A stretch of DNA of 31,734 bases from an uncultured Acetatifactor sp. (GCA_910585805.1 CAJUFB010000033.1:1-31734); one strand, 5' to 3'; shown: positions 15,241 to 24,338, numbered from the stretch's first letter. A program made the numbers and translations. The notes: generated by a model from the letters alone, not told the origin.

Positions 15241-15352
15241 AGAAGCCGAAGGATATTCGCATGTCCGACGGTTGTACAATCGGAAACTTATAAAGCGTAA
15301 AAATTACGGATTACAAGGCTATCCTCTATTGCAGTAGAAGATAGCCTTTTCC
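15241..15352 (+). ncRNA. Candidate small structured RNA
   Basis: About 110 bases from the expected start after TATAAT to a terminator. It can form four successive hairpins: GGATAT/ATGTCC (15251-15266, loop TCGC), CGGTT/AATCG (15269-15282, loop GTAC), CGTAA/TTACG (15296-15308, loop AAA), and AAGGCTATC/GATAGCCTT (15315-15348, with an inner TCTA/TAGA stem) ending in TTTT. No open reading frame of note, and the next gene is on the other strand, so it is unlikely to be a leader. It matches no RNA family I recognise. Confidence 0.55.
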
Positions 15353-15421
15353 GTTACTTGCGGTTGTGTTTATTGTCTATGTATGTTAATTCTGCGAAAA
15401 TAACCAACCGCCATCTGCTCA

Positions 15422-16120
15422 TCACCCATCGACATCTATAAAATTTACCTCTACCTTCAAATCAGGCAATTCAGGATTCCATTGCTTCACACGGGCTTCT
15501 ACCATGCTCACCGCAGCTTTTTGGGCTGCTTCATAAAACCTGCGGCTTTGCTTCATCGAATCTTCAAGGCGCAATCGCCCTTCACGCAACTGTTCCTGCG
15601 ACAGTTTAACACCATCAGCAACGCTTCCATTAAAAATACTGGTGTTTTTCCAGAATTGCTTTCCTGTTTCTTCCACTGCACACTGAGTCAAAACCGGGTT
15701 AGGTATATTGACCAGCACATATTGACGTTCGAAATCTGTAATAAATTCACTTACCATTAAGTCTACAGTAAACACTCCCACCCCCTGAACCTCAAGCCAT
15801 GAAATGATTCCATGTTCCGGATGATCAATTACAAACTCCGTGTCACTGACTTTTAAAACCTCCAAACGTGCAATATTCCGGATATCCTCCAAATTAATCA
15901 CTATGTAATTTGACACATGATGCCTGGCCTCCTCAAAATCGTAGGCTGCCTGATAAAACTTATCGCCGGTGTTTCTCCTGTTCTCCTCATATGCTTTCTG
16001 CATACGGCTGACACCGCTCCGGTATAAAATAACCGCCCCAATAAACAATATAATTGCCAGACCAATTCCTGCTTTCCTGCCCGACACCTTCTTAAGCTTT
16101 CCAGCCTTCTTTTCTGCCAT
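15422..16120 (-). CDS. DUF4230-like single-pass membrane protein
   Basis: A 232-residue protein. A basic start (KKAGKLKKVSGRK) is followed by one hydrophobic helix (GIGLAIILFIGAVILY, about residues 18-33), then an outside domain. The domain begins NLEDIRNIARLEVLKVSDTEF, has strands such as GVGVFTVDLMVSEF and VLVNIPNPVLTQC, and ends with a long helix and VEARVKQWNPELPDLKVEV. This pattern (helix, anti-sigma-like beta domain, C-terminal helix) fits DUF4230, whose function is unknown. It is the third gene of the operon, 48 bases after a second member, with AAAGGAAAAGG upstream. Confidence 0.8.
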   Translation of the reverse strand: MAEKKAGKLKKVSGRKAGIGLAIILFIGAVILYRSGVSRMQKAYEENRRNTGDKFYQAAYDFEEARHHVSNYIVINLEDIRNIARLEVLKVSDTEFVIDHPEHGIISWLEVQGVGVFTVDLMVSEFITDFERQYVLVNIPNPVLTQCAVEETGKQFWKNTSIFNGSVADGVKLSQEQLREGRLRLEDSMKQSRRFYEAAQKAAVSMVEARVKQWNPELPDLKVEVNFIDVDG

Positions 16121-16168
16121 AGTATTCCTTTTCCTTTGCTGAAGTCATAATCGTTTTCGCTTCCCCAA

Positions 16169-16927
16169 TCATTCTTCCCCTTCCGTAAAGCGTATTTCTA
16201 TTGGCGTATTCCCGCAAATTGCTTTTGCCAGTTCTCCAACCTGCTGCAATGCGGAGTTTCTGGCCTGGGTCAGCATTGCATCATTCTCAGCCAGCTCTTC
16301 TTCCACCCTTTGATTGATTTTCTCCCTGCTGTTCAAATAACCAGTATATCCATTCTTTGATGTGCCGTCAAAAAGTGGTGCCTTATAATCGTCAACCACC
16401 TGAATCGAGCTGTCGTCCAGATAGAATTCAAACTCCGGTTCCGGGATTTCCATGATAAAATTCCCCGTTGCCTCATCCGTAAAGACTTGAGTTCGGGACA
16501 AATCTACCGTGAATGCAGCCTCACCCTCAAGGCTAAGCAGTGCCGCATATTGATCGCCCTCCTGAAAAATATCTGACAGCTTCATATCGACCAGAAGAAC
16601 CTGAAGCTTTTCCGTTCCTCTGATTTCATTTCCGACCCGTATCCTGGTATCCTCCGCACTAAGCCCGGCTTCTTTTCCCGCTTTAGCACCCTCGCTGAGC
16701 CCGCTTGTCACGCCCTCAAAAGAACCCACTGCCATTCCCGCAGCTTTGCCGTACCCAGGGGCGCTGTTATAAAATAAGACAGCAATCATAAATAGTATAA
16801 ATGAAATCAGCATGATAAACAATAAAAAGTGACCAGGTATCCACAATGCAATTTTGCCTGCAACAGCCGGCAGTTTCAGGGAATCCATTGGTCTTCCCAC
16901 TTCATAAGATTGCTTTTTCTGTCCCAT
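16169..16927 (-). CDS. Second DUF4230-like membrane protein
   Basis: A 252-residue protein. A hydrophobic helix at about residues 30-53 (FLLFIMLISFILFMIAVLFY) is followed by a Gly/Ala-rich stretch and a domain parallel to the downstream gene: TEKLQVLLVDMKLSD, AAFTVDLSRTQVFTD, FIMEIPEPEFEFYLD and a final helix (ALQQVGELAKAICGNTPIEI). The two are probably diverged paralogues that form a hetero-oligomer in the membrane (inference). ATG overlaps the stop of the 770-residue gene (TAATG), so translation is coupled. Confidence 0.78.
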   Translation of the reverse strand: MGQKKQSYEVGRPMDSLKLPAVAGKIALWIPGHFLLFIMLISFILFMIAVLFYNSAPGYGKAAGMAVGSFEGVTSGLSEGAKAGKEAGLSAEDTRIRVGNEIRGTEKLQVLLVDMKLSDIFQEGDQYAALLSLEGEAAFTVDLSRTQVFTDEATGNFIMEIPEPEFEFYLDDSSIQVVDDYKAPLFDGTSKNGYTGYLNSREKINQRVEEELAENDAMLTQARNSALQQVGELAKAICGNTPIEIRFTEGEE

Positions 16928-19239
16928 TATTTATCCCCCTTTTCCCTGACTGTAATATAATCAGACCGTTTGATTACTTTTCCATCTATTTCTTCAGATA
17001 CAGGTATGGTTTCCTTATCAGTATTTTTATGAAATACTCCGCCAATAAATCTGTCTATCCCGCTCCGGTCAATTTGATAACCAGACTCCGTAAGCGTATA
17101 TTCCATTGTCAATTCCTGCCCTTCATATACTTCAACCGTGCCGGAAACCTCTTCCCCGTCTACTTTAAAAATGCATTCGCCATATTCATCAGATGTATCC
17201 AATGTCACGTGCCACAGCTTCCTGACCGGATGATCTTCTATAATCTTCTCCCAGTCCTTCTCCCATTTCGAGAACTTCATTGTATCACTGTATATGCCGT
17301 CATCGGTCTTTGAACCTGTAACAACATACCCCTTCTGCGGTGTAACACTAACTGTGACATCCCGTGATGTTTCCAATACATCCCCTTTTTCCAGGGCCTT
17401 CTTATCCTCTTCAAGAAAAACCTCTAACGTGGCACAGTCAACAGTCTTGGGTTCATACGTTACCACATTTACCTTACTGGCAGTGACAAGCACTTCTTTA
17501 TAAACCTTAGATGAATCAGCAATCTCCTCTTCATCATACAGGACTATTTTATGTTCGGCCGGCAGCTTTGTAATATATTCTATGTACTTCTCTTCTTTCC
17601 CGCCTGTATCTGTCAGCATAACCTCCAGTTTTAATGCGTCTCCTGCAAGAACCGTATCATTTGTTATCCCAAGGATAATTCCATCCTCTGTGCCGACCTT
17701 ATCCTCAAAAATCAGCCTGTCGGTTTGTCCCACCCAATCCGGCAAAATGCTTGTTTTATTTCCTGTCCCATACCCTGTTTTTTCTTCCCGGATGCCCGAT
17801 GCGGACACTTCAAACAACGCTTCCGTCAGGCTGTCTTTTACCACAATATTTAAAACAGGCTTATGCTGGTCAGATTCTTTGAATATATCAGTGTTAATGT
17901 CCCCTCCCTGGATTGACACAATCTGGTTTACCTTTTGGTCAGTAACCGTATATTCAGCGCCGTCCGACTGGCTGCATATCCATCCGTTCCAGCCAAAAAA
18001 GTTCATGGTAATTACCGTTCCGCAACGCAGGGAACAGGTCTCGCCAGAAAGGGTTTCCCCATCCGCCACGTACTCTATCCTCCCGCCCTCCGGCTGCGGC
18101 AGGATGACATCTACCATTTCATCCACATAAAAACGGATTGCCTCTCTGATTTTTTCATCTGTCTGCTCCGGATTGGACGCATCCACAATAATCTGCCCTG
18201 CCCCTTTGGAGTGCTGATATCCCGAATCCGGCTCCGCCACATAATCAATTGCTTCCCCATCCGGAATGCTCCGCCTCTCCGTTATTACACTGTTCCTATA
18301 TTTAAAAGTGACCTTCCCGTTTTCAGCCGTATATTCTGACGGGTCAAAGCTGTACTCCCCCTTAATAGAACGCAATTCCACTGAATATTCCTCAATATTA
18401 CTGTCCGCCGCAACCGTTTCAAACCGAACCAGCCCATTATCGTGATAAAAGCTGTCCGGCACAGATGAAACATAACAAAATTCCCGGGGATCATACTTGT
18501 AATCAACAACAAGTGTTTCAACAGGACTTACTTCAAACAACCTTCCTGTCGTTTCTTCCTCATTGATCACCCATGTGCCAGACAATTCCTCCTGCTGCCC
18601 GGCACTGTCGATACAATAGTCTTTCAGGCTGATAGAATGGTTCTCATATTTTCCCAGGGGTTCTACCGACACCTCCGTCCCATCATAATCCGCAGGCACA
18701 CACAATACCAAATTGCCGTTGCTTCCCTCTTTCTGCCAAACCAGCTCCTGGCCTCTGTGCCCCTCCTCATCATATTCCCGGATGCAGAAACGGTCAAAAC
18801 AGTACCAATTGCTGGCCGGATGATTACATGCCGGATCCGATGCATAAATACAATCCCCCGGACGCAGATAACATGCCTGCACGTCAACCGGATTTTTCAG
18901 ATCCGCATCAAAAAAATAACCGATATCCAAATAAGCATTTCTGGCAAAGGTAACATGTATCCCTCCCTGTGCGGGAACCGCCTCCTCATCGTTCCCTGTT
19001 CCCTCATCTACCGCAATCCCTTCGTACATATAATAACCACTCTGATCCAGCTGCCCCGTATCCTTCAGTTCAATATACTTTTCATATTCCTCATCATCCA
19101 TAATTCCCACTGCCTTGATAGCCGTCTCTTCAAACGCACCCGAACAACCGGACAATAGAAAAACCACTCCCAGAGATAAAAACGCAATTCTTCTATATAT
19201 GGATTTCTTTCTGCTACACGCTGCACCGCATAATTTCAT
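16927..19239 (-). CDS. Large surface lipoprotein, function unknown
   Basis: A 770-residue predicted lipoprotein. Basic start, hydrophobic helix and lipobox LLSGC (Cys32); GAGGAGG precedes the ATG. The early part has short modules such as GIHVTFARNAYLDIGYFFDA and CYLRPGDCIYA. Later regions are beta-rich with repeat-like stretches (TVSVTPQKGYVVTGSK, LTMEYTLTESGYQI) resembling extracellular bacterial repeat domains. It is the first gene of an operon with the two DUF4230-like proteins and has its own promoter at 19316-19344. It probably sits outside the membrane and interacts with them. I do not recognise an enzyme domain. Confidence 0.82.
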   Translation of the reverse strand: MKLCGAACSRKKSIYRRIAFLSLGVVFLLSGCSGAFEETAIKAVGIMDDEEYEKYIELKDTGQLDQSGYYMYEGIAVDEGTGNDEEAVPAQGGIHVTFARNAYLDIGYFFDADLKNPVDVQACYLRPGDCIYASDPACNHPASNWYCFDRFCIREYDEEGHRGQELVWQKEGSNGNLVLCVPADYDGTEVSVEPLGKYENHSISLKDYCIDSAGQQEELSGTWVINEEETTGRLFEVSPVETLVVDYKYDPREFCYVSSVPDSFYHDNGLVRFETVAADSNIEEYSVELRSIKGEYSFDPSEYTAENGKVTFKYRNSVITERRSIPDGEAIDYVAEPDSGYQHSKGAGQIIVDASNPEQTDEKIREAIRFYVDEMVDVILPQPEGGRIEYVADGETLSGETCSLRCGTVITMNFFGWNGWICSQSDGAEYTVTDQKVNQIVSIQGGDINTDIFKESDQHKPVLNIVVKDSLTEALFEVSASGIREEKTGYGTGNKTSILPDWVGQTDRLIFEDKVGTEDGIILGITNDTVLAGDALKLEVMLTDTGGKEEKYIEYITKLPAEHKIVLYDEEEIADSSKVYKEVLVTASKVNVVTYEPKTVDCATLEVFLEEDKKALEKGDVLETSRDVTVSVTPQKGYVVTGSKTDDGIYSDTMKFSKWEKDWEKIIEDHPVRKLWHVTLDTSDEYGECIFKVDGEEVSGTVEVYEGQELTMEYTLTESGYQIDRSGIDRFIGGVFHKNTDKETIPVSEEIDGKVIKRSDYITVREKGDK

Positions 19240-19315
19240 ATTGCCCCTCCTCTTTTCCCATTAACGCGAAAGAACAGTTAACGTCTATCTTCAAACGTAA
19301 AAACAGTTCTTAATA

Positions 19316-19344
19316 AGTATACATGGTTTTGCGCTTACGTGCAA
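19316..19344 (-). promoter_or_regulatory. Promoter of the lipoprotein-DUF4230 operon with embedded dyad
   Basis: On the minus strand TTGCAC, 17 bases, TATACT. The -35 lies in the dyad TTGCGCTTACGTGCAA (plus 19329-19344), which matches 14711-14726 at 14 of 16 bases. The promoter starts just after the stop of the kinase gene. Confidence 0.75.
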
Positions 19345-19353
19345 TAATTTTTT

Positions 19354-22300
19354 CTAATCTCCGCCAAACACCTCCCCCCGATAATCCTCCGCAATCACTT
19401 TCACCACCCCCACATCCCGATTCTTCCGGTTCTCCTCATCAATCACCCCGATAACCTCCCTGCACTTCTCAAAATCCCCGCTCAGATAATACACATCCAG
19501 CAAACAGGCATACAAGTCCACCTTCTTCCGTATATACGGAATGACGCCCCTGTACTCCTCCTTCCCGCACATGCGAATGCCCTCTTTCAGCTTCCGGGCA
19601 GCCTCGTCATATCTCCTGAACTCACAAAGCATATTGGACCAGGGGCGTACAATGGAATAAATTATACTTAAATCCGTATGCGACGTAGCTCTCGCAATCT
19701 CATCCGCATCCGCCATAACCTGCATCATACTTTGATAATCCTCATCCATATAAGTATGATACCACCCTTTTACAACATCGTAATCCAGCCTTGTCAGCGA
19801 TGTTTCAATGGAAGGCGACAGGCTTTCCCTCACGGCAAAACCGCCCATGGTATATGGCTTCACGGCCTCAAACAGTCTCCGCATTTCCCTGTGCCTTCTG
19901 GGGTATGCAATGATCAGCAAATGGGCTTTTGTCAATAATGCACGGATGTAGTAAAACCTGGCGCTGCCTGCTTTTTCTTTTTTCAGGCAGCGGATCGCCC
20001 TGTCCACAGCGCGAAGCCTCCTGCGGACATCAGCAGCATGATTCCCCCTGTAATAATCCCCCGCAATCACATAGTCATAATAATCTGCCAATGTTAAATA
20101 ATATCGACCAAAGAGGTAATTCTCTCCGTATTTCCGCACTGTTTTTTCCATATTCTTTAATTCGGAATGAGCCATTTCCAGTTTCCCCTGTTCTCCATAA
20201 ACAGTGACGACTCTGCTGTAAAGTCCCAGAAGTCCTTCTCCTTCATCCGGGATCTTTTCACGCCCTGTCTCTTCATGGAGCAATTTTCCGGCATGTTCCA
20301 GAATATACGCTTCTCTGTCCAGAGGCATGGTCATAAGTGTATAAAACAATAATGCGCAATATTCCTTTTTGTCCTTCAGAGCAGTTTCTTTTCGGCTGTT
20401 TTCCAACACGCTCTCCGCCATAGAAAGCCAATATTGGAAATTGCGGTATTCTCCCCCCTGCCATTGTCTGCCTTTCTCCCGGTTATCTGTCCCTTTCTCC
20501 GCTTCCAACCGTCTGGAAATGCTGTCTGCCAGTACAGCAAATGTCTGTCTGCAGGAATCCGTCCACTCCCACTGCCCAATCACCTCATGCACCACCGGAT
20601 GAATCGACAGGATTCCGCCCTCTGCCTGCACCCAACCCGCCCTGGCCAGCCCGTTAAGCACATCCTTAATCGTCCCCTTCTTCGTTTCCAGCCAATCCGG
20701 CGTATCCGTCCCATCCGGCACAATCATATCCGAAAAACCATTTATCTCCACACCTGAAAACGGAAACAGCGACAACACTTTCAGTATCACCCTTTCCCCG
20801 TCTTCCATATGCCCCGCCGCGAAAAGCATGCTGACGATATCCGAAACTTTCTCGTAAAACAGCACCTGGTCCTTCACATAATCCACCTTTTCAGGCGCAA
20901 TATTAACAAATCCCCGCTCCTCCAGAAGCGCCGCCGCTTCTGCAACAGAGATATGGCTGCACTCAATCTGCCTGGCAATCAGCTGAAGCGCCAGCGTATG
21001 CCCGGAAACTCTGTCGATAATGTCCTCCAGGTAACCCCGCGCCCCTTCGTCAATCTCCCTGCGGATATACCTTTCAAACAATATGCGCATATCTTCCCGG
21101 GATCTAATCGCCCCCAGCCGCAGAGTATCATATCCGGTTTCCGGTTTGTCTTCTCTCGTTACAGCGATAACTTTCCATCCTATGTTCAGGACAGCTATAA
21201 AATCTTCGTCCGGCTCTCCCTCAAAGTTGTCCGCCACAAGCAATATCCTCTTCCCGGCTGCCAGATCCCGGAGCATTTTTACTTTTCTCGTAAAATAATC
21301 GGACTCGCTTTCTTCCTTTCTTCTCTCCACTATATTAATGCGCAGCTGCCCGTCGTCCGTAATCATTTTCCTGACTGAGCCGTTGTAATACAGATAAAGA
21401 ACCGCCTCAAATCCGGAGCGGTTATCTGCAATATATTTTTTTACTAGAGAGCTTTTCCCGATTCCTCCCATGCCCGTGAGGAACAGGCAGTTGGTCTCGC
21501 CCCGGTTCATCCAGTCGTCCAGGGCCTCCAGTTCCGCTTCCCTTCCCACCAGCACGGGCGGACAGTTCACCTGGCTGGAAATAAGGAACGGCACCACCGT
21601 ATCCGCGTATTTCTCGATTTCCTCCAGCTTGTTGATCACCTGCTCCATATCCTGGTAACGGTCAGCATAATAACCGGCCAGTGTATGGTGAAAAAATTCC
21701 GGCAGCGCCTGGAACAGCCTGTCCTGGTAGTGCTGTCCCGCAAACCGGCAGGAGGCAAAGCTGTACTCCGCATCCGCCTCACAGTCCGGAGCCTTCGGCA
21801 CACTTTCAAACAGCAGATAAAACAGCAGCGCGCCCACTCCATAGACGTCCGTATGCTTTCCCAACAGACTAAACCAGCCCTTCTGCTGTTCCATCGGCGC
21901 ATATCCGGCTGAATAAGCAACCCTGTATTTACGCACGCTTTCCCCTTTTTTGATTTCACTCAAGGGCACTATCGTATCAAAATCAAAAAGCTGAACCACC
22001 TCCGTAATCCCCTCAAGAACAAAGATATTATCCGGCTTCACATCCAGATACAGATAGCCCTTGTCATGAAGTTTCCGGATTGCGCAGGCTGCCGCTTTCA
22101 CAAGGGAGATACAGTCTTTGACGGAGCCTGCTGCTTTGGGCGAAAGCACTTTGCCTCCCACGTATGTGGACACCGTATATAAAGTATTATTTGCCTCATA
22201 AAGATTCAGCGTATTGGATATGAAATTCGTCAGTCCGCCTGTATAGAACAGCTCCTTGCTCACAATGTAGGACTGGCGCATTTTCTTCTGGTATTCCCGA

Positions 22301-22560
22301 AAAACAGGAATATCCCTTTCCTCCGCAATGAGCGCTCCCGTCTCTGCACGGGTCAGCGTTCCGTAAAACGGATAGCATTCCCGGATGCGGACAAGGTTCC
22401 GGCATCCCGCATTGTCCTCATAGAACCCATTATATACGATGACGGAACCGCCTCTTCCGATTTCTTCCTGTATCGTGTATGTAACCGTGCTGTTGTCATG
22501 ATTGCAAAATCTAAGTGATGCCCCTTCCTTCAGGGCGATTCTCGTATCCCTAATCCCCAT
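19354..22560 (-). CDS. Ser/Thr kinase - STAND (NB-ARC-like) ATPase - helical repeat protein
   Basis: A 1068-residue three-part signalling protein. The kinase domain spans about residues 28-315: glycine loop GRGGSV (35-40), catalytic loop YLDVKPDN (171-178, Asp173), metal motif DFD (193-195, usually DFG) and APMEQ (221-225). The usual beta-3 lysine appears as Arg60 in VRIREC, which may weaken or change ATP use. Next a STAND ATPase: VGREAELEAL, Walker A GMGGIGKS (363-370), Walker B ILLVADN (439-445), VTR (468-470) and a GLPL-like SGHTLALQL (519-527). The C-terminal 400 residues are helical, TPR-like. Such proteins switch between ADP and ATP states and oligomerise on sensing a partner. No membrane segment is seen. 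It lies upstream of the lipoprotein operon, on the same strand. Confidence 0.88.
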   Translation of the reverse strand: MGIRDTRIALKEGASLRFCNHDNSTVTYTIQEEIGRGGSVIVYNGFYEDNAGCRNLVRIRECYPFYGTLTRAETGALIAEERDIPVFREYQKKMRQSYIVSKELFYTGGLTNFISNTLNLYEANNTLYTVSTYVGGKVLSPKAAGSVKDCISLVKAAACAIRKLHDKGYLYLDVKPDNIFVLEGITEVVQLFDFDTIVPLSEIKKGESVRKYRVAYSAGYAPMEQQKGWFSLLGKHTDVYGVGALLFYLLFESVPKAPDCEADAEYSFASCRFAGQHYQDRLFQALPEFFHHTLAGYYADRYQDMEQVINKLEEIEKYADTVVPFLISSQVNCPPVLVGREAELEALDDWMNRGETNCLFLTGMGGIGKSSLVKKYIADNRSGFEAVLYLYYNGSVRKMITDDGQLRINIVERRKEESESDYFTRKVKMLRDLAAGKRILLVADNFEGEPDEDFIAVLNIGWKVIAVTREDKPETGYDTLRLGAIRSREDMRILFERYIRREIDEGARGYLEDIIDRVSGHTLALQLIARQIECSHISVAEAAALLEERGFVNIAPEKVDYVKDQVLFYEKVSDIVSMLFAAGHMEDGERVILKVLSLFPFSGVEINGFSDMIVPDGTDTPDWLETKKGTIKDVLNGLARAGWVQAEGGILSIHPVVHEVIGQWEWTDSCRQTFAVLADSISRRLEAEKGTDNREKGRQWQGGEYRNFQYWLSMAESVLENSRKETALKDKKEYCALLFYTLMTMPLDREAYILEHAGKLLHEETGREKIPDEGEGLLGLYSRVVTVYGEQGKLEMAHSELKNMEKTVRKYGENYLFGRYYLTLADYYDYVIAGDYYRGNHAADVRRRLRAVDRAIRCLKKEKAGSARFYYIRALLTKAHLLIIAYPRRHREMRRLFEAVKPYTMGGFAVRESLSPSIETSLTRLDYDVVKGWYHTYMDEDYQSMMQVMADADEIARATSHTDLSIIYSIVRPWSNMLCEFRRYDEAARKLKEGIRMCGKEEYRGVIPYIRKKVDLYACLLDVYYLSGDFEKCREVIGVIDEENRKNRDVGVVKVIAEDYRGEVFGGD

Positions 22561-22677
22561 ATCATCCGTCCTCTGTCTCTGGCCTGGAAATCAGCCGCCC
22601 CCGTGAGCGCCTGATCCCTCACTTAGATTTTACAACACTTCCTGAAAATTCTGGATTTGCAGATGCTTAGGAATTGT

Positions 22678-22735
22678 CGAAAAAACCGCTGCAATTTCCC
22701 TTTGATTACAGGGTTCGCGAAGCGGTTCCTGTAAT
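22678..22735 (-). terminator. Terminator with overlapping alternative hairpin
   Basis: On the minus strand AACCGCT (22727-22721) can pair with AGCGGTT (22690-22684), followed by T residues: a terminator. ATTACAGG (22735-22728) can instead pair with CCTGTAAT (22712-22705), trapping AACCGCT in its loop. The layout is that of an attenuator, or simply a terminator of the upstream 454-residue gene. Confidence 0.55.
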
Positions 22736-22973
22736 ATGTTTAGGCACTTAACAATGTTTTCTTGCGCAAAATGGCAACATTTCGGTTCCGGCTTGTCCGG
22801 GTTAGGAAAAAGCCCGGAAATACAATAAAAATTACTGCTTCTCACCTGCATGTCCCGCAGATATCATAATAATTCCTGCGGGAGGCGTTCCGGCGGGAAG
22901 TATTCGAAATAACATTGATTCGCACTCAATAAATCAGCACCCCAGGCTCCGCTCTCTTTTTGCAGACGCATCC
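22736..22973. other. Non-coding gap with hairpins
   Basis: No gene is seen. TCCCGCAG (22853-22860) pairs with CTGCGGGA (22876-22883), and CCGGG/CCCGG pairs near 22797-22817. With 22561-22735 it makes a 413-base gap between the 454-residue gene and the kinase gene; a kinase promoter was not convincing. Confidence 0.5.
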
Positions 22974-24338
22974 TTACGTTTCGGCATATTTTGCATTGAT
23001 ATCACTTTCTTTTACATAAAACAGCTCTTGCATATACTCCCGGAACACCAGAAGCGGGAAATCATTTTCCACCGCATGCAATATGATCCAGTCGAAGGGG
23101 TCTCCCGGATACAGTTCCGGGTATCCCGCATCCATCAGGTATTTATTGATTTCGCAGGTACATCTGTACGTATCTCCGTTTTTTGCCTGGTAGCTGTGAT
23201 TCCGCAGAGCAGATTTCACCCAGAACCGGTAAAATACAAGCAGCAAAATCGTCTTATGGACCAGTTCCTCAGACACATGCTCCCCGTTGAGAATCTTCTC
23301 CAGACCCACTCTGCTGGGAAAAGAATCCTCCGCCCATGCATGAAGCAGTTCGTTGTCCCTCAGGATCGGTTTCAGGGATCTGTCCGTTCCCAGTCTGGTG
23401 ATCCGGTTCCCGGCCAGCCCCAGTATCTGCAGATAAATCTCCCAGAGGGAATCCCCGGATTTCCCTGCTCTATCCTGCCGGTCCGCTCTCCCCTTACTGC
23501 CTGTTCCGCCTTTCCAATCCACTCTGTCTGTCCTTCCAATCCGCTCTGTCTGTCCTTCCAGCCCGCTCTGTCCTTTCCTGCCGTTCCTGTCCGAATCTTC
23601 TTCCGTCCCCTGTGCCTGCTCCTCTATGACGATGTCCGTATCATTAAATTCGATATAAAGCTTTCTGCGCTCTGTCGCCGCCAGCCCGCCCTCTGCCGAA
23701 ATCTCTTTCCACATATCACGGATATATTTGTAAGCGGTGGCATTGTTATAGCCGAACTGGCGGATATTGACGCTTATGTATTCTGTCAGCTCTTCCGGGT
23801 TTTTAAAACGCCTGATTTCCTCCACAATTGCGGAAGTATAGAGAACTTCCTTGTCAAAATCAATCTTTCCCACATTGACCTTGGGCACGCCGGCAATCAG
23901 CTCCCTGGCCTCCGAATAGCTCAGCCGGTTGCTGATGGCATAGAAATAAATCACTTCTTCCACATTATGGCAGTCAAACCCGCGCAGCAGACAGATTCTT
24001 CTCATAAAATCTTCCGATTCCTCCACTGTCAGCCCGAAAGCAAAACAGATACGGATAGCCGTTTCTTTCTGAATCCGTTTATGCTCGGTATACCATTTCT
24101 TCATGTTCCTGGGCGGCTGAATGTCTGCCCGGGCAAATTTCGTTCTGATATACGATATTTTTTCGTCAACATCTGATCTGTTTCCTGTAAATCCGTGCTC
24201 CGCCAGGAAGGTATCCAGCGCTTCGTCGAAATGGCGGAACATATTTACCACTTCCATCAGCGCCTGGCTGTAATCAATATCGTCCTCCGGATAAATCTCA
24301 CGGGCTCTGTTTTCAAGAAATTCTGTATATGCATTCAT
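22974..24338 (-). CDS. Unknown protein with HTH-like helical region and repeat linker
   Basis: A 454-residue protein from ATG at 24338 (AAAGGATACC upstream); the frame is open 54 more codons but that part covers the promoter. Residues about 75-160 (KRIQKETAIRICFAFGLTVEE, then FYAISNRLSYSEARELI) look like paired helical units as seen near XRE-type domains without a clear DNA-recognition helix. A low-complexity Gly/Arg/Asp linker follows at about 250-292, encoded by degenerate tandem repeats. The C-terminal part is helical. No enzyme motif is seen. It precedes the kinase-STAND gene on the same strand, so a partner or substrate role is plausible but unproven. Confidence 0.75.
   Translation of the reverse strand: MNAYTEFLENRAREIYPEDDIDYSQALMEVVNMFRHFDEALDTFLAEHGFTGNRSDVDEKISYIRTKFARADIQPPRNMKKWYTEHKRIQKETAIRICFAFGLTVEESEDFMRRICLLRGFDCHNVEEVIYFYAISNRLSYSEARELIAGVPKVNVGKIDFDKEVLYTSAIVEEIRRFKNPEELTEYISVNIRQFGYNNATAYKYIRDMWKEISAEGGLAATERRKLYIEFNDTDIVIEEQAQGTEEDSDRNGRKGQSGLEGQTERIGRTDRVDWKGGTGSKGRADRQDRAGKSGDSLWEIYLQILGLAGNRITRLGTDRSLKPILRDNELLHAWAEDSFPSRVGLEKILNGEHVSEELVHKTILLLVFYRFWVKSALRNHSYQAKNGDTYRCTCEINKYLMDAGYPELYPGDPFDWIILHAVENDFPLLVFREYMQELFYVKESDINAKYAET
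23511..23578. repeat. Degenerate ~19-bp tandem repeats in the linker coding region
   Basis: Units of the form CCGCTCTGTCTGTCCTTCCA repeat about three to four times, encoding the Gly/Arg/Asp/Thr linker of the 454-residue protein. Unit length is not a multiple of three, so changes in copy number would shift the frame. Confidence 0.65.

Noticed and set aside
23028..24176. 382-codon plus-strand frame opposite the 454-residue gene
   Set aside because: Antisense shadow with low-complexity, non-family sequence; the minus strand has promoter and ribosome site.
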